The notes under the pieces were generated by a model. It searched no databases, was not told where the DNA came from, and worked only from the letters and a program-made list of their open reading frames with translations. The translations under genes were made by a program, and so were the position numbers. From positions 14,967 through 78,966 of the forward strand of contig CAZKBP010000028.1 in NCBI GenBank assembly GCA_964551015.1: a stretch of 64,000 nucleotides of DNA, read 5' to 3'. Shown here piece by piece: positions 17,710 to 25,925 of the stretch; the stretch's first letter is position 1, and every line of letters begins with the position of its first letter. This DNA comes from CAZKBP01 sp964551015. GTDB lineage: Bacteria; Bacteroidota; Bacteroidia; Cytophagales; Microscillaceae.

Positions 17710-18615
17710 TCAATGATTAGGAATTTTACGCTTGATCATTCCGCCTTTGGTGTCATCCACACGCTGTTGGATGATAAAAGCTTTGGGATCAATCTGCTCT
17801 ATTTCATTTTTTAAGCGAACAATTTCCAAGCGGCTGACTACGGTGTAGAGCACTTCCATGTCTAAATGTGCATGGGGTGTTTTCTGGTAGCCTTTCTTGC
17901 CCTTGAGGATGGTAAGTCCTTTTCCCATCTGCTCGGTGATAACTTGCCGGATTTCTTCACTGTGCTCGGAGATGATCCACACGGCTGAGTAGCCCTCCAG
18001 TCCGTGCACGACAAAATCCACGGTTTTAGAAGCTACCCAATAAGTAAGCATGGCGTAGAGGGCAGTTTCCACATTGATTAGAATGGCTGCCGCTAAGAAG
18101 ATCAGTAGGTTAATCACACCAATCACCTCACCGATACTGAGTGTTCCCTTCCTACTTAGATACAAAGCCAATACCTCAGTACCATCAATCACCGCTCCAC
18201 CCCGAATCGCCAAACCAATACCTGCCCCTAAGAAGAATCCTCCAAACACCGCGATTAGCAATTTATCATCAGTAATCAAAGGAAAAGAGATGACCTCTAA
18301 CATCAGTGCGAGTGCCAGGATAGAAAATAGGGTTTTCAAAGCAAAGCCTTTTGAAATTTGGCGTACACTCATTACCAGAAAAGGTAAATTCACGAGTATG
18401 ACCCACACTGCTAGATCAATCCCTGAAAAATGATGAAACAGGAGAGAAATTCCCATGGCTCCCCCGTCCAAAAAATGATTGGGCAGGAGGAAACCTTTCA
18501 GACCAAAACTAGCCGACAGTACCGCCGCCACGAGCCAAAGCCCATCTGTGATCCATTTGTAAGAAGATACTTTACGTGATAATTTAACAAAACGACTCCC
18601 GATAGAAGGCATCAT
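17710..18615 (-). CDS. YitT family membrane protein
   Basis: A 301-residue YitT-family protein (YitT_membrane plus C-terminal DUF2179). About five TM helices occupy residues 25-195, including LPNHFLDGGAMGISLLFHHF and GAGIGLAIRGGAVIDGTEVLAL, both conserved in the family. The soluble C-terminal domain (about 215-295) has the usual ITEQMGKGLTILKGKKGY start. The function is not firmly established; a transport role is usually assumed. Length is normal. About 310 bp of AT-rich DNA separates it from the TetR-controlled operon upstream. Confidence 0.92.
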   Translation of the reverse strand: MMPSIGSRFVKLSRKVSSYKWITDGLWLVAAVLSASFGLKGFLLPNHFLDGGAMGISLLFHHFSGIDLAVWVILVNLPFLVMSVRQISKGFALKTLFSILALALMLEVISFPLITDDKLLIAVFGGFFLGAGIGLAIRGGAVIDGTEVLALYLSRKGTLSIGEVIGVINLLIFLAAAILINVETALYAMLTYWVASKTVDFVVHGLEGYSAVWIISEHSEEIRQVITEQMGKGLTILKGKKGYQKTPHAHLDMEVLYTVVSRLEIVRLKNEIEQIDPKAFIIQQRVDDTKGGMIKRKIPNH

Positions 18616-18844
18616 AGGTTTCTCTCTTGTTTGATGAACTTAGATTGATAGATAGAACTGTGTGTCTGTCCTAGATCACTCTTTAAATTGGGTCAAATCA
18701 TTTTTCCTTTCTGAACATACTTTTTAAAGGTAATGTTATGCAAATATAGCAAAATTATTGTATATAATAGCTTTACTATTAAATTTGAGTGTAAAGGCTT
18801 TATTTTCAGCAACAAAAAATTTTGGAAAACCTGTGAATTATATC
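18616..18844. other. Intergenic region upstream of the yitT-like gene
   Basis: AT-rich DNA with no gene. On the minus strand a TATATTTG (18741-18748) matches the Bacteroidota -7 element about 125 bp before the YitT start codon, but no TTG -33 element is well placed. The terminator of the upstream operon follows at 18845-18875. Confidence 0.35.
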
Positions 18845-18875
18845 AAAAAAATCCCTCTCTCCAAGGAAAGAGGGA
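18845..18875 (-). terminator. Intrinsic terminator of the tetR-MBL-DUF2798-DUF4286 operon
   Basis: Read on the minus strand, TCCCTCTTTCC pairs with GGAGAGAGGGA (18852-18862 with 18865-18875, one wobble) and is followed by a run of T. It sits 50 bp past the DUF4286 stop. Confidence 0.85.
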
Positions 18876-18925
18876 CTATAAACGAAGATCAAAGAAAGAC
18901 CAGCAAGAGGTAAGCCCTTCGGTTT

Positions 18926-19216
18926 CTAGACCCAAACCAACAAGCTCCGCTCCCCTTCAAATTGTCCTCCAAATTTTTCTATGAGTTCTTCTCTTAATTT
19001 GGGCGCGTATTCTTGGCTGTATCGTTCATAATCATCTTTGCTCGCAAAATGGTACTGAAAGAGATAAGTCTGTGGTGTTTCTTCGGGCATTAAGATATGA
19101 AAAGAGCGAATCAGCCCCGTGGCGATCACATCGGGTACGTGCTTGGTTTTCATCCATTGGAGCCACTCGGCTTCTACGGAAGCATTCACGGTGATTTTTA
19201 CTTGATATGTGAGCAT
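18926..19216 (-). CDS. DUF4286 family protein
   Basis: A 96-residue protein of the DUF4286 family: a small ferredoxin-like alpha/beta fold with a VEAEWLQWMKTKHVPDVIATG segment and a YLFQYHFASKDDYERY strand-helix. The molecular function of the family is unknown. It is the last gene of the TetR-controlled operon. A third copy of the operator lies 15 bp before its start codon, overlapping the end of the upstream DUF2798 gene, so it may also have its own controlled promoter. Confidence 0.85.
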   Translation of the reverse strand: MLTYQVKITVNASVEAEWLQWMKTKHVPDVIATGLIRSFHILMPEETPQTYLFQYHFASKDDYERYSQEYAPKLREELIEKFGGQFEGERSLLVWV

Positions 19217-19231
19217 AGAATAGGGATTTTA

Positions 19232-19251
19232 AAAGTACTACTTGGTATGTT
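19232..19251. promoter_or_regulatory. Putative TetR operator, site 3
   Basis: AAAGTACTACTTGGTATGTT matches the perfect palindrome at 20893-20912 at 16 of 20 positions and shares the AAGGTAC-like core. It overlaps the DUF2798 stop codon and lies just before the DUF4286 start. The flank GGGTAAAAAAA is shared with site 2. Confidence 0.6.
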
Positions 19252-19489
19252 TTTGGGTAAAAAAATAGATGCCAAAGTTTTCTCTTTCTACTTTGTTTCG
19301 GACAAAAGACCCCACATAGATCAAGGAAGGAACCGCCATCACGAAGGCAATGAACCAAGATCTTAGCCAAATTACTAAGAAATCCTGAGTGAAACCAGCA
19401 TTAATTGCCACGAGCGCAAAGCTAATGTAAGAAGTAACCAGCATTGCGGTCAGGCAAATTGTGATAAAGTTTGGATTTTTGTTTTTCAT
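19238..19489 (-). CDS. DUF2798 small membrane protein
   Basis: An 83-residue DUF2798 protein with two TM helices (about residues 9-31 and 41-63), including SYISFALVAINAGFTQDFLVIWLRSW split over both, and a short charged C-terminus. The function is unknown; members are often found beside TetR regulators and stress or drug-response genes. Its start codon overlaps the stop of the MBL-fold gene (ATGA, 19486-19489), indicating translational coupling. Operator site 3 overlaps its 3' end. Confidence 0.85.
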   Translation of the reverse strand: MKNKNPNFITICLTAMLVTSYISFALVAINAGFTQDFLVIWLRSWFIAFVMAVPSLIYVGSFVRNKVERENFGIYFFTQKHTK

Positions 19490-20250
19490 GCTGTTTTTAG
19501 TTTTTGATGAGACCGGCGAGCGAGAGCCACTGCTTCATGCATATTTCCCTGCCAGGGTTGGCCGTGGCCGGGTAAAATCGTCAAGTTTCCTAGCTCGGAG
19601 AGCATATCCAGCGAGCGTTGGGCTTGGGCAAAATCGTGATTCAAGATCGGATTTGTCAATTGTGGCTGCCCCAATTTCCCTGTGAGTAGATTTTGGGTAA
19701 CAAGCGTATCTCCACTCACCAGCGTATTTCGCTCGGGTAAGTACAAGACTACCTCTCCCTGAGTATGGCCCGGTGTGTGCAAAATATGCGGGCGACCGGG
19801 AATGTCTAGTGTCTTTCCGTGCTCCATGGTTCTTACTCGCCCTAAGCGAGGAAGGGTAAAAACGCCATTCCAGACTGCTATGCCTAATATGGTCGCGGTG
19901 TAGCGACGCCAAGCATTAGACAAAAGCCCTACCCAAGGTAATTGCAAAGGTTTTTGAGCCATACGTGCATCTGCTTTGTGTATAAACACAGGTACCTGAG
20001 TTTCCTTTCTAACTCGCTCGGCAAAACCAATGTGGTCGGCGTGAGCATGGGTCAGTACAATGGCTTCTAATTCCTTGAGGGTATAGCCTAAGGATTCTAA
20101 ACCTGCCCGAAAGATCTGATAATGCCCTGGAAATCCGGCATCTACCAAAGTCAGACGCCCTTGCTCCTCGATCAAATACCAATTAAAAGGCCCTGTATCA
20201 AAATGATGAATACCAGAGGCTACTTCTGACTTTTTTGGGGATGTTTTCAT
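19486..20250 (-). CDS. MBL-fold metallo-hydrolase
   Basis: A 254-residue metallo-beta-lactamase-fold hydrolase. The dinuclear metal ligands are complete: H68, H70, D72 and H73 (THAHADHIG), H162 (HTPGHTQGE), D181 (SGDTLV) and H229 (LPGHGQP). It probably hydrolyses a small ester or thioester; lactonase, glyoxalase II-like and related activities cannot be separated by sequence. It has no signal peptide. It is the second gene of the tetR operon, 37 bp after tetR, and operator site 2 begins 2 bp before its start codon, so the repressor probably controls it directly. Confidence 0.9.
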   Translation of the reverse strand: MKTSPKKSEVASGIHHFDTGPFNWYLIEEQGRLTLVDAGFPGHYQIFRAGLESLGYTLKELEAIVLTHAHADHIGFAERVRKETQVPVFIHKADARMAQKPLQLPWVGLLSNAWRRYTATILGIAVWNGVFTLPRLGRVRTMEHGKTLDIPGRPHILHTPGHTQGEVVLYLPERNTLVSGDTLVTQNLLTGKLGQPQLTNPILNHDFAQAQRSLDMLSELGNLTILPGHGQPWQGNMHEAVALARRSHQKLKTA

Positions 20251-20251
20251 A

Positions 20252-20271
20252 AAAATACTATTTAGTATGTT
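20252..20271. promoter_or_regulatory. Putative TetR operator, site 2
   Basis: AAAATACTATTTAGTATGTT contains the palindrome ATACTA-TT-TAGTAT and aligns with site 1 (20893-20912) at 16 of 20 positions. It starts immediately upstream of the MBL-fold start codon (20248-20250). Confidence 0.7.
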
Positions 20272-20287
20272 TTAGGGTAAAAAAAAA

Positions 20288-20890
20288 TTACAAACTGTCT
20301 AGAAAATACTTCAGTTGCTTCAAATAAGATTCGTAATAAAGACGACTACGGTAGAGCTTCCCGAGTCCTCTGGCTCCTTCATAACTGGCGATAATAAACT
20401 GAGCCGTTTCTTCAAAATCCTGTGCTTGAATCTGTCCTAAATCAGCCGCGTGAGCTAGATTGACGACAATTTTGGCCTTCCAAGTATTCAAAATTCGGCT
20501 CAAAGCAGTACGAAAACGAGCATCAAGTGGTGCCATCTCGTGAATCAGATTGCTGGTAGGGCAGCCATTTCGTAATTGTTCTTCGGAAATACACAGCATG
20601 AATTGTTCTATGGTCTGGTAGAGATTGGCGAGAGGATCTTCCTTGGGTTCCAGAGGATCAATCAATCCCTGCTTCATCCGTGGATAAATAATCTCATGGA
20701 TGACGGCTAATCCTAGTATTTCTTTGTTCTCGAAATGATAATAGATCGCGCCTTTGGTAATTTTTTGGGGTGTAGTGTTTTGGATGTGATCTCTTATTCT
20801 ATCTACACTTGTACCCTGATAACCCAACTCGTAGATTATTTCAAAAGCTTTTTCTAAAATCAATTGCCGGGTAGCTGCCCCTTTATTCAT
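20288..20890 (-). CDS. TetR-family transcriptional regulator
   Basis: A 200-residue TetR repressor. The DNA-binding HTH is at about residues 28-57 (SVDRIRDHIQ... KGAIYYHFENKE). The ligand-binding C-terminal domain has the SNLIHEM segment seen in many AcrR/NemR-like members. I chose the ATG at 20888-20890 over the upstream in-frame ATG at 20917 because TetR proteins start close to their first helix, and because the upstream start would put the perfect palindrome 20893-20912 inside the gene. That palindrome next to the start codon indicates autorepression. It leads an operon with MBL-fold, DUF2798 and DUF4286 genes. Confidence 0.9.
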   Translation of the reverse strand: MNKGAATRQLILEKAFEIIYELGYQGTSVDRIRDHIQNTTPQKITKGAIYYHFENKEILGLAVIHEIIYPRMKQGLIDPLEPKEDPLANLYQTIEQFMLCISEEQLRNGCPTSNLIHEMAPLDARFRTALSRILNTWKAKIVVNLAHAADLGQIQAQDFEETAQFIIASYEGARGLGKLYRSRLYYESYLKQLKYFLDSL

Positions 20891-20892
20891 AA

Positions 20893-20912
20893 AACATACT
20901 GTTTGGTATGTT
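20893..20912. promoter_or_regulatory. Putative TetR operator, site 1 (perfect palindrome)
   Basis: AACATAC-TGTTTG-GTATGTT is a perfect 7-bp inverted repeat with a 6-bp spacer, placed 2 bp upstream of the tetR start codon. It is repeated with few changes before the next operon genes (20252-20271 and 19232-19251). Confidence 0.8.
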
Positions 20913-20950
20913 AACATTAAATTGCCAAAAAATAGTTCTGAGGTTTATTA

Positions 20951-20990
20951 AAAAAATAAAAAAACCTTTTCCCCAAAGAGAAAAGGCTTT
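20951..20990 (-). terminator. Intrinsic terminator after the T9SS cargo gene
   Basis: On the minus strand, CCTTTTC (from 20980-20986) pairs with GAAAAGG (from 20965-20971), flanked by AAAAG and followed by a long T-run (A-run at 20951-20964 on the plus strand). Confidence 0.65.
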
Positions 20991-21013
20991 TCCAATTTTC
21001 ACCTAAATTAATT

Positions 21014-22597
21014 TTATTTTAGAATCATTCTTTTCACATCAATCTCCTCATTATCAGCAATCAGAGCGTAGAGATACATCCCAGATTTTAGCGTGCTGCC
21101 ACTGATTTCTACTTCGGTTTCACCTCGCTCACTAACTTGAATTTGCTTGAGGGTTTGTCCTTGCATATTGTAGATGTACAGCGTAGCCGTTTGTACTTGC
21201 TCGGGCAAATACATTTTGATTTGAGTATTTTGGTCAAAGGGATTGGGACGATTTTGGTAAAGCTGAGCAGGTACTAGCGCCTCAGCTTCAGTACCAGGAG
21301 CGGCCTTGAGTGCTTCTAATTCAGCCTTAAGATTAGTAATTTCGGCTTGTTGCTCTTTGAGTGCCTGCACGAGCACGGGAATCATACCATTATAGTTCAC
21401 TGCCTTGAAGCCCTCGTTGTCTTCTACGATGAGCTCGGGGAAAACCTTTTCTACCTCTTGGGCGATCAAGCCAAGTTGCTGGCCTTGAGGTAAGGTTCTG
21501 TTTTCAAATTTATCTGCTTGGAAGCCATAACTTACGCCTTGAATCGAGTTGAGACGCTCCATAGCAGCCGGAATGGCTTCTACGTTTTGTTTTAAGCGTT
21601 TGTCTGAAAAGACAAAATAGTTGGTGGCGATGACATTACCATCTACGGTGAGTTTTTGGCTAGGATCGCTGAAGAGGAAATTTCCAATCCCTACGTTCCC
21701 ATCGTTGGCAATGACGAGGCGAGGCGTGCTGGGGCCACTTACTTGTTGTCCCCAATCGGCAATGATGAATTTTCCATCATTCTCACCACGGGCGCGCGTG
21801 TAGAAGTAAAAGCTTTTGAATACATTCTGGAAGCCTTGGTCATAGCGCACAATGGCAAATCCGGGGTCATCGCGGTCGCGGTCAATACGGAAGATGGCAT
21901 TGGTGGCACGCAGGTGGATCGGGCGTTCGGGGTTCTCGATACCAACGCCTAAGGCTCCATTGACGGTCAAAGTATTACTCTCAAAATCACCAAGGATCAG
22001 GGGACTACTTGTATCACTATTATCGATGAAAAGCTTGTCGGATACCAAGTGGCCTTTTCCTGTATTATAGCCAATAAAAACGTTCCCAGAGCCCACGTCT
22101 CCGCTACTTACGGATACCTCACCTGCTCCGCTACCGATGTACGTATTGCGATTACCAGAAACCAGTCCGGCACTGTTGAAGCCAGCTCTAGCTCCTATGA
22201 AGGTATTGTCATCACCTTCGCGGAAAAGCCCAGCGTCCCAGCCAATATAAGTGTTGAGCCTACCAGTTGCATTGCTTCGCCCTGCCGAACGACCGATGAA
22301 AGTATTCAGGCTTCCGGTGGTGTTGGACAGACCTGCGCCCTCACCAAAAAAAGTATTCGATTGTCCAGTGGTATTGCTTTGGCCTGCTTGCTCTCCAAAG
22401 AAAGCATTGAAGCTGCCTCCAGTATTATCTCTTCCGGCGTTACGACCAAAAAAGGCATTCTCAACCCCTGAGGTATTAGCAATGCCACTATTTTGACCTA
22501 AGAAAGTATTCGTGCCACTGCAAGTGCTCGGACATTGCGCCCATGCAAGGCTATTTGTGAGGAGGATAGAAAATAAAATGAGTGTTAGTTTTTTCAT
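21014..22597 (-). CDS. Exported repeat protein with S74 chaperone domain and T9SS sorting signal
   Basis: A 527-residue secreted protein. The start is taken at MKKLTLILFS (22597), giving a signal peptide cleaved near residue 20. Residues about 27-185 are repeats of about 16 residues (NTFxGxxAGxxNTTG), resembling the left-handed beta-roll of YadA/Hia heads. Residues 331-430 are a Peptidase_S74 intramolecular chaperone domain, with S331 and K336 of SDKRLK matching the self-cleavage dyad and GLIAQEVEKVFPELI following, then a coiled coil. Residues about 446-527 are a type IX secretion sorting domain (LYQNRPNPFDQNTQIK start, SGMYLYAL, VKRMILK end). It is probably a trimeric cell-surface fibre. A longer in-frame start at 22726 would bury the signal peptide and is rejected. 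Confidence 0.9.
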   Translation of the reverse strand: MKKLTLILFSILLTNSLAWAQCPSTCSGTNTFLGQNSGIANTSGVENAFFGRNAGRDNTGGSFNAFFGEQAGQSNTTGQSNTFFGEGAGLSNTTGSLNTFIGRSAGRSNATGRLNTYIGWDAGLFREGDDNTFIGARAGFNSAGLVSGNRNTYIGSGAGEVSVSSGDVGSGNVFIGYNTGKGHLVSDKLFIDNSDTSSPLILGDFESNTLTVNGALGVGIENPERPIHLRATNAIFRIDRDRDDPGFAIVRYDQGFQNVFKSFYFYTRARGENDGKFIIADWGQQVSGPSTPRLVIANDGNVGIGNFLFSDPSQKLTVDGNVIATNYFVFSDKRLKQNVEAIPAAMERLNSIQGVSYGFQADKFENRTLPQGQQLGLIAQEVEKVFPELIVEDNEGFKAVNYNGMIPVLVQALKEQQAEITNLKAELEALKAAPGTEAEALVPAQLYQNRPNPFDQNTQIKMYLPEQVQTATLYIYNMQGQTLKQIQVSERGETEVEISGSTLKSGMYLYALIADNEEIDVKRMILK

Positions 22598-22797
22598 TTT
22601 TTGTAAATGTGTTGGTGAAGTGCCTACTCTTTCAAAGGCTTTTCGGCGGTCGCCTAATGCAAAGCTCGAATACTGGATGAAGATGAGATATACTGTAAAT
22701 TTAAAAAGGAATGGATTGCCAATCAAGAAACTTTTACCAACGACAGAATTTTGCTACGAACGTGAGAAATTAAAATGATTCACCACCGAAAAGACAC

Positions 22798-22827
22798 AAA
22801 AAAACCGAAAGTAACCTTACTTTCGGT
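22798..22827 (-). terminator. Intrinsic terminator after the serine hydrolase gene
   Basis: ACCGAAAGTAA (22804-22814) and TTACTTTCGGT (22817-22827) form a perfect 11-bp inverted repeat. On the minus strand it is followed by TTTTTTT, 25 bp past the stop. Confidence 0.9.
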
Positions 22828-22852
22828 CTTCCTTGCAGGGCATTTCCAGTTT

Positions 22853-24016
22853 TTATTCCCTCATCTCTCGGAGCAAATCGTGGTACAGATTTACCCGAAA
22901 GGCATCAAAACCTTCTATGGTTGTCCCGTTGGTGAGGATGACCAAAGTGGCATTTTGAGCTGGGAAATAATGCATCACCGAGTAAAAACCATCCGCAGAG
23001 CCTCCGTGCCCGTAGGCAGCACCAAAATCCGTTTCGTGGTATTCTAAGCCCAGACCGTTTTGGGTATGCTGGTAAGCTCCCGCGGGAGCAAGCACGAACC
23101 AATCGGTCATTTGCGCTAAGCTATTAGGGTCAACTATCATCCCTTGACCTAAGGCTTGCATCAATTTACCCAGATCACTAGCCGTGCTGATGATCCCTCC
23201 ATCGGCGGAGCCTAATTCGTCTCCGTACAAATCTTCGGACTCCACCAGATAATCATCGCTAAAGCTGGGATAATAGCCCCGCACCAAGTCGGGCGGTCGC
23301 CGAAAGTGAAAACTGGTATTTGTCAACTCGAACGGTTCCAAGAGCAAAGACTGGAGGGCTTCATCGATCCTTTGCTGGGTGATTTGCTCGATGATTAAAC
23401 CCAATAACACATAATTGGTATTAGAATAGCTGTAAGCACCACCTACTGCCGATTGAGCGGATTTACCCCGCACATAATCGAGCAAATCTCTTGCTGTGAA
23501 GCCATTATAAAAGGTATTGACCCGATCCAGTTCAAATTTTGTCGTGTAGTAATCAGCAATACCACTGCGATGACTCATTAAATCGATAACTCGTGCTTCT
23601 CTAGCGTTTGCTATATCAGACAATAAACCGGAGGGCAGATAATCTCGGATCAAATCCCGAACATGAAGCTTGCCTTGCTCCTGTAACAGCATGAGGGCAA
23701 TGGCGGTCAAAGTCTTAGAACAACTAGCGATCATCATGCGGTGGCAGGGGCGGAGATCAATTGCTGAGGCAAGGTCTGCTTTTCCGGCGGTACCTGTCCA
23801 AGTACCTTGGTTGGTTTGGAGGTAAACACTCACTCCTACGATTCCTTTTTTGATATTTTCATCCAAAATAGCCTGAAAAACCGCCGCCCTAGGATGGGTA
23901 TTGATTAGGGTATCCAGTTCACAGGCATATCTTGATGCAGGAATTTGGGGGTCTTCTTGACATCCTGCCAAAAAACCAACTACCAATAGAAAATAGCAAC
24001 AATGTTTTCTTTTCAT
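22853..24016 (-). CDS. Serine hydrolase (class C beta-lactamase/PBP-like) lipoprotein
   Basis: A 387-residue beta-lactamase-superfamily serine hydrolase. A lipobox (FLAGC, C19) indicates a lipoprotein. The catalytic residues are S98 and K101 in SxxK (ASCSKT), Y197 in YSN and H337-G-G near the C-terminus in place of KTG, as in EstB- and D-aminopeptidase-like enzymes. It is probably a periplasmic or surface peptidase or esterase; beta-lactam resistance should not be inferred. Its start overlaps the stop of the upstream beta-barrel-like gene by 4 bp (ATGA), so the two are translationally coupled. Confidence 0.9.
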   Translation of the reverse strand: MKRKHCCYFLLVVGFLAGCQEDPQIPASRYACELDTLINTHPRAAVFQAILDENIKKGIVGVSVYLQTNQGTWTGTAGKADLASAIDLRPCHRMMIASCSKTLTAIALMLLQEQGKLHVRDLIRDYLPSGLLSDIANAREARVIDLMSHRSGIADYYTTKFELDRVNTFYNGFTARDLLDYVRGKSAQSAVGGAYSYSNTNYVLLGLIIEQITQQRIDEALQSLLLEPFELTNTSFHFRRPPDLVRGYYPSFSDDYLVESEDLYGDELGSADGGIISTASDLGKLMQALGQGMIVDPNSLAQMTDWFVLAPAGAYQHTQNGLGLEYHETDFGAAYGHGGSADGFYSVMHYFPAQNATLVILTNGTTIEGFDAFRVNLYHDLLREMRE

Positions 24017-24606
24017 TGGTCTAAAAAGTTTATAGTAGTTCCTAGCTCGAGAAGATTATGAGGCATGACTGACAGAGGCCGGCTGAAAGTAGGGTACTGA
24101 ATCAGATAGCGGTAGCCGAGGCGGGCACGAACTCGCTTGGAAAGCTGGCGAGAAACGAACAAGCCGGGGTCAATCAACAAGCCCGCTTTGCCCAAATAGG
24201 TAAATGACTCAAACTGACCTTGTTCGTCCAGACGATAGACTTCTCTGGGATAAAACGAATGAATATAACCGATCCCTCCCGATACGCCCCAGCCCCAGCC
24301 TTTGATTTGATAAGTATAATGGTAATCGACTTTTAGATAAATACTGTTTTGTACCTTGGCGTGGTGGAGGAACCCTAAGTCCAGAGAAAGGCTGGATTCG
24401 CTGTGTGTACGACTCCGATTCCAAAAGCCAATCCCCACACTAGCACCCGAGGGTCTGGCATCTAATCGGCTAAAAGGAAGCGCAATGGATTCCGAAAAAA
24501 TAGAAAGACGAAGGGCTTTGATCCATTGGGCTTGTGCCACTAGGGGGCTGCAGAGCAAAAACCCCAGGGTCAAAACCATCCACGGTTTTAGAATAGTTAG
24601 TTTCAC
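24013..24606 (-). CDS. Exported protein, probable small outer-membrane beta-barrel
   Basis: A 197-residue protein with a clear signal peptide (LGFLLCSPLVAQAQ, cleavage near residue 27). The mature part has repeated amphipathic strands ending in aromatic residues (SIYLKVDYHYTYQIKGWGW, VRARLGYRYLIQYPTF) and a C-terminal strand ELGTTINFLDQ, suggesting an 8-stranded outer-membrane barrel. No named family is recognised. It sits between an AraC-type regulator (84 bp upstream) and the serine hydrolase (4-bp overlap), so the three probably form one operon. Confidence 0.7.
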   Translation of the reverse strand: MKLTILKPWMVLTLGFLLCSPLVAQAQWIKALRLSIFSESIALPFSRLDARPSGASVGIGFWNRSRTHSESSLSLDLGFLHHAKVQNSIYLKVDYHYTYQIKGWGWGVSGGIGYIHSFYPREVYRLDEQGQFESFTYLGKAGLLIDPGLFVSRQLSKRVRARLGYRYLIQYPTFSRPLSVMPHNLLELGTTINFLDQ

Positions 24607-24690
24607 GATAAAGATTATTTGGTTTGTTGAATGCCCAAACCTCGGAAAGTTTAACTATTTGGGAGTGCTGAAACCCTAGAACTGGAAAAA

Positions 24691-25815
24691 TTAGGACTTG
24701 TCATGAGTCTTTTTGAACTGATTGGGGGTAAGCCCTGTCTTTTTTTTGAAGGTTTGATAAAAAGCAGACTTGGATTTGAAGCCTGCCTCAAGCCCAATAG
24801 CAAGCAGATTGTATTGATTAAAAGTAGAATCAAGCAACATTTCTTTTACTTTTTCCACCCGGTAAGCTTGAAGGAGGGAGGTAAAACTTTCTCCTTCTTG
24901 CGCATTGATCAGTTGAGAGAGATAGCCCGCGCTGATGGCCAGCCTAGCGGCTACATCTTCTAAGCTTAGGTCTGGATTTTCGTAGAGTTGCTCTTCTTCC
25001 ATGAGTTTTTTAAACCTTTGTAGATGCGTTTTTTCTTTGGTAAGGTTAGTAACTTTGGGTTCATAGGAGAAAGCGGGGCGGCGAGTTTCCAGTATTTTCT
25101 GGAGGGCAGATTGATCCTTCGCCAAACTAAACTGAAATAATCCCTCATAAATCAGCCAATAAATGAAAAAGGAAATACCAATCCACAAATAATGGTATAG
25201 AGAAAAGGGGATCAGCCCCGAATTTTCTATAATCAAATCCAAAACCAACCAACACAAAATCAAAGCCGTGCTGGCTTGCCACAGCCTCATTAGCCACTTT
25301 CGCTCCGTATTTGAGATTTGGCTAGTCTGTATCACCCTGTAAGCGAAGACGGCCAAAATCGTATCGTAGAGAGGAGCTATCAAATACTCCAGATCATAGA
25401 TCCAAAGCGCGTAAGGAGAAATCCAGGGCCAGGCGGGTAAGCTAAAATCTAGTTCCAGATCAATCAGGATATTTAAGACCAAAAAAATTAAGAAAGGAAT
25501 GAGCAGATACCAGCGCCTTCGGTCTTTTGCCAAAGGATGCCAAGCAGCACTCAGAAAATAAATCAATAAAGGCACATAAAAAAGTAAAATCCAGGGCACA
25601 TCGTCGCCCCAAAAATCAATAAAGTAGTAAATATCATCATAGCCACGCTCTGAGAGCCACTCGTTCCACCCAATGATGCTGACCATCAGGATAGCACTCG
25701 CTAAATATTTATTATTTTGATCTTTAAATAAAGGATTGAAAAAAATAGCCAGAGCAAAAATAAATCCCTGCGAAAGCCCTAATACAATAAATAGATCAAT
25801 CAGATCAAATTTCAT
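24691..25815 (-). CDS. AraC-family regulator with N-terminal membrane domain
   Basis: A 374-residue membrane-bound transcription regulator. About seven TM helices occupy residues 8-240. The C-terminal AraC/XylS DNA-binding domain covers about residues 270-372, with the first helix-turn-helix at SLEDVAARLAISAGYLSQLIN and the second at NLLAIGLEAGFKSKSAFYQTFKKKTGLTPNQFK. This 'membrane sensor fused to AraC HTH' form is common in Bacteroidota. The signal is unknown. It probably regulates the two genes downstream on the same strand and possibly the divergent methyltransferase. Confidence 0.9.
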   Translation of the reverse strand: MKFDLIDLFIVLGLSQGFIFALAIFFNPLFKDQNNKYLASAILMVSIIGWNEWLSERGYDDIYYFIDFWGDDVPWILLFYVPLLIYFLSAAWHPLAKDRRRWYLLIPFLIFLVLNILIDLELDFSLPAWPWISPYALWIYDLEYLIAPLYDTILAVFAYRVIQTSQISNTERKWLMRLWQASTALILCWLVLDLIIENSGLIPFSLYHYLWIGISFFIYWLIYEGLFQFSLAKDQSALQKILETRRPAFSYEPKVTNLTKEKTHLQRFKKLMEEEQLYENPDLSLEDVAARLAISAGYLSQLINAQEGESFTSLLQAYRVEKVKEMLLDSTFNQYNLLAIGLEAGFKSKSAFYQTFKKKTGLTPNQFKKTHDKS

Positions 25816-25925
25816 GGTTAACAGTTATATTCAGCAATCAAAGTTAACCGCCTTGACCAAAAAATAAAAACCACATTCAGAATATTCTATGGAAGCTCAC
25901 CTCCATCTAATTTGAGTAAAAACCT

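Noticed and set aside
22049..22496. Plus-strand open frames over the adhesin repeat region
   Set aside because: They reflect the repeated codons of the T9SS cargo gene read backwards; no recognisable domain.
22853..24016. Antibiotic resistance beta-lactamase
   Set aside because: The SxxK and YxN motifs are shared with peptidases and esterases, and HGG replaces KTG; resistance cannot be claimed.
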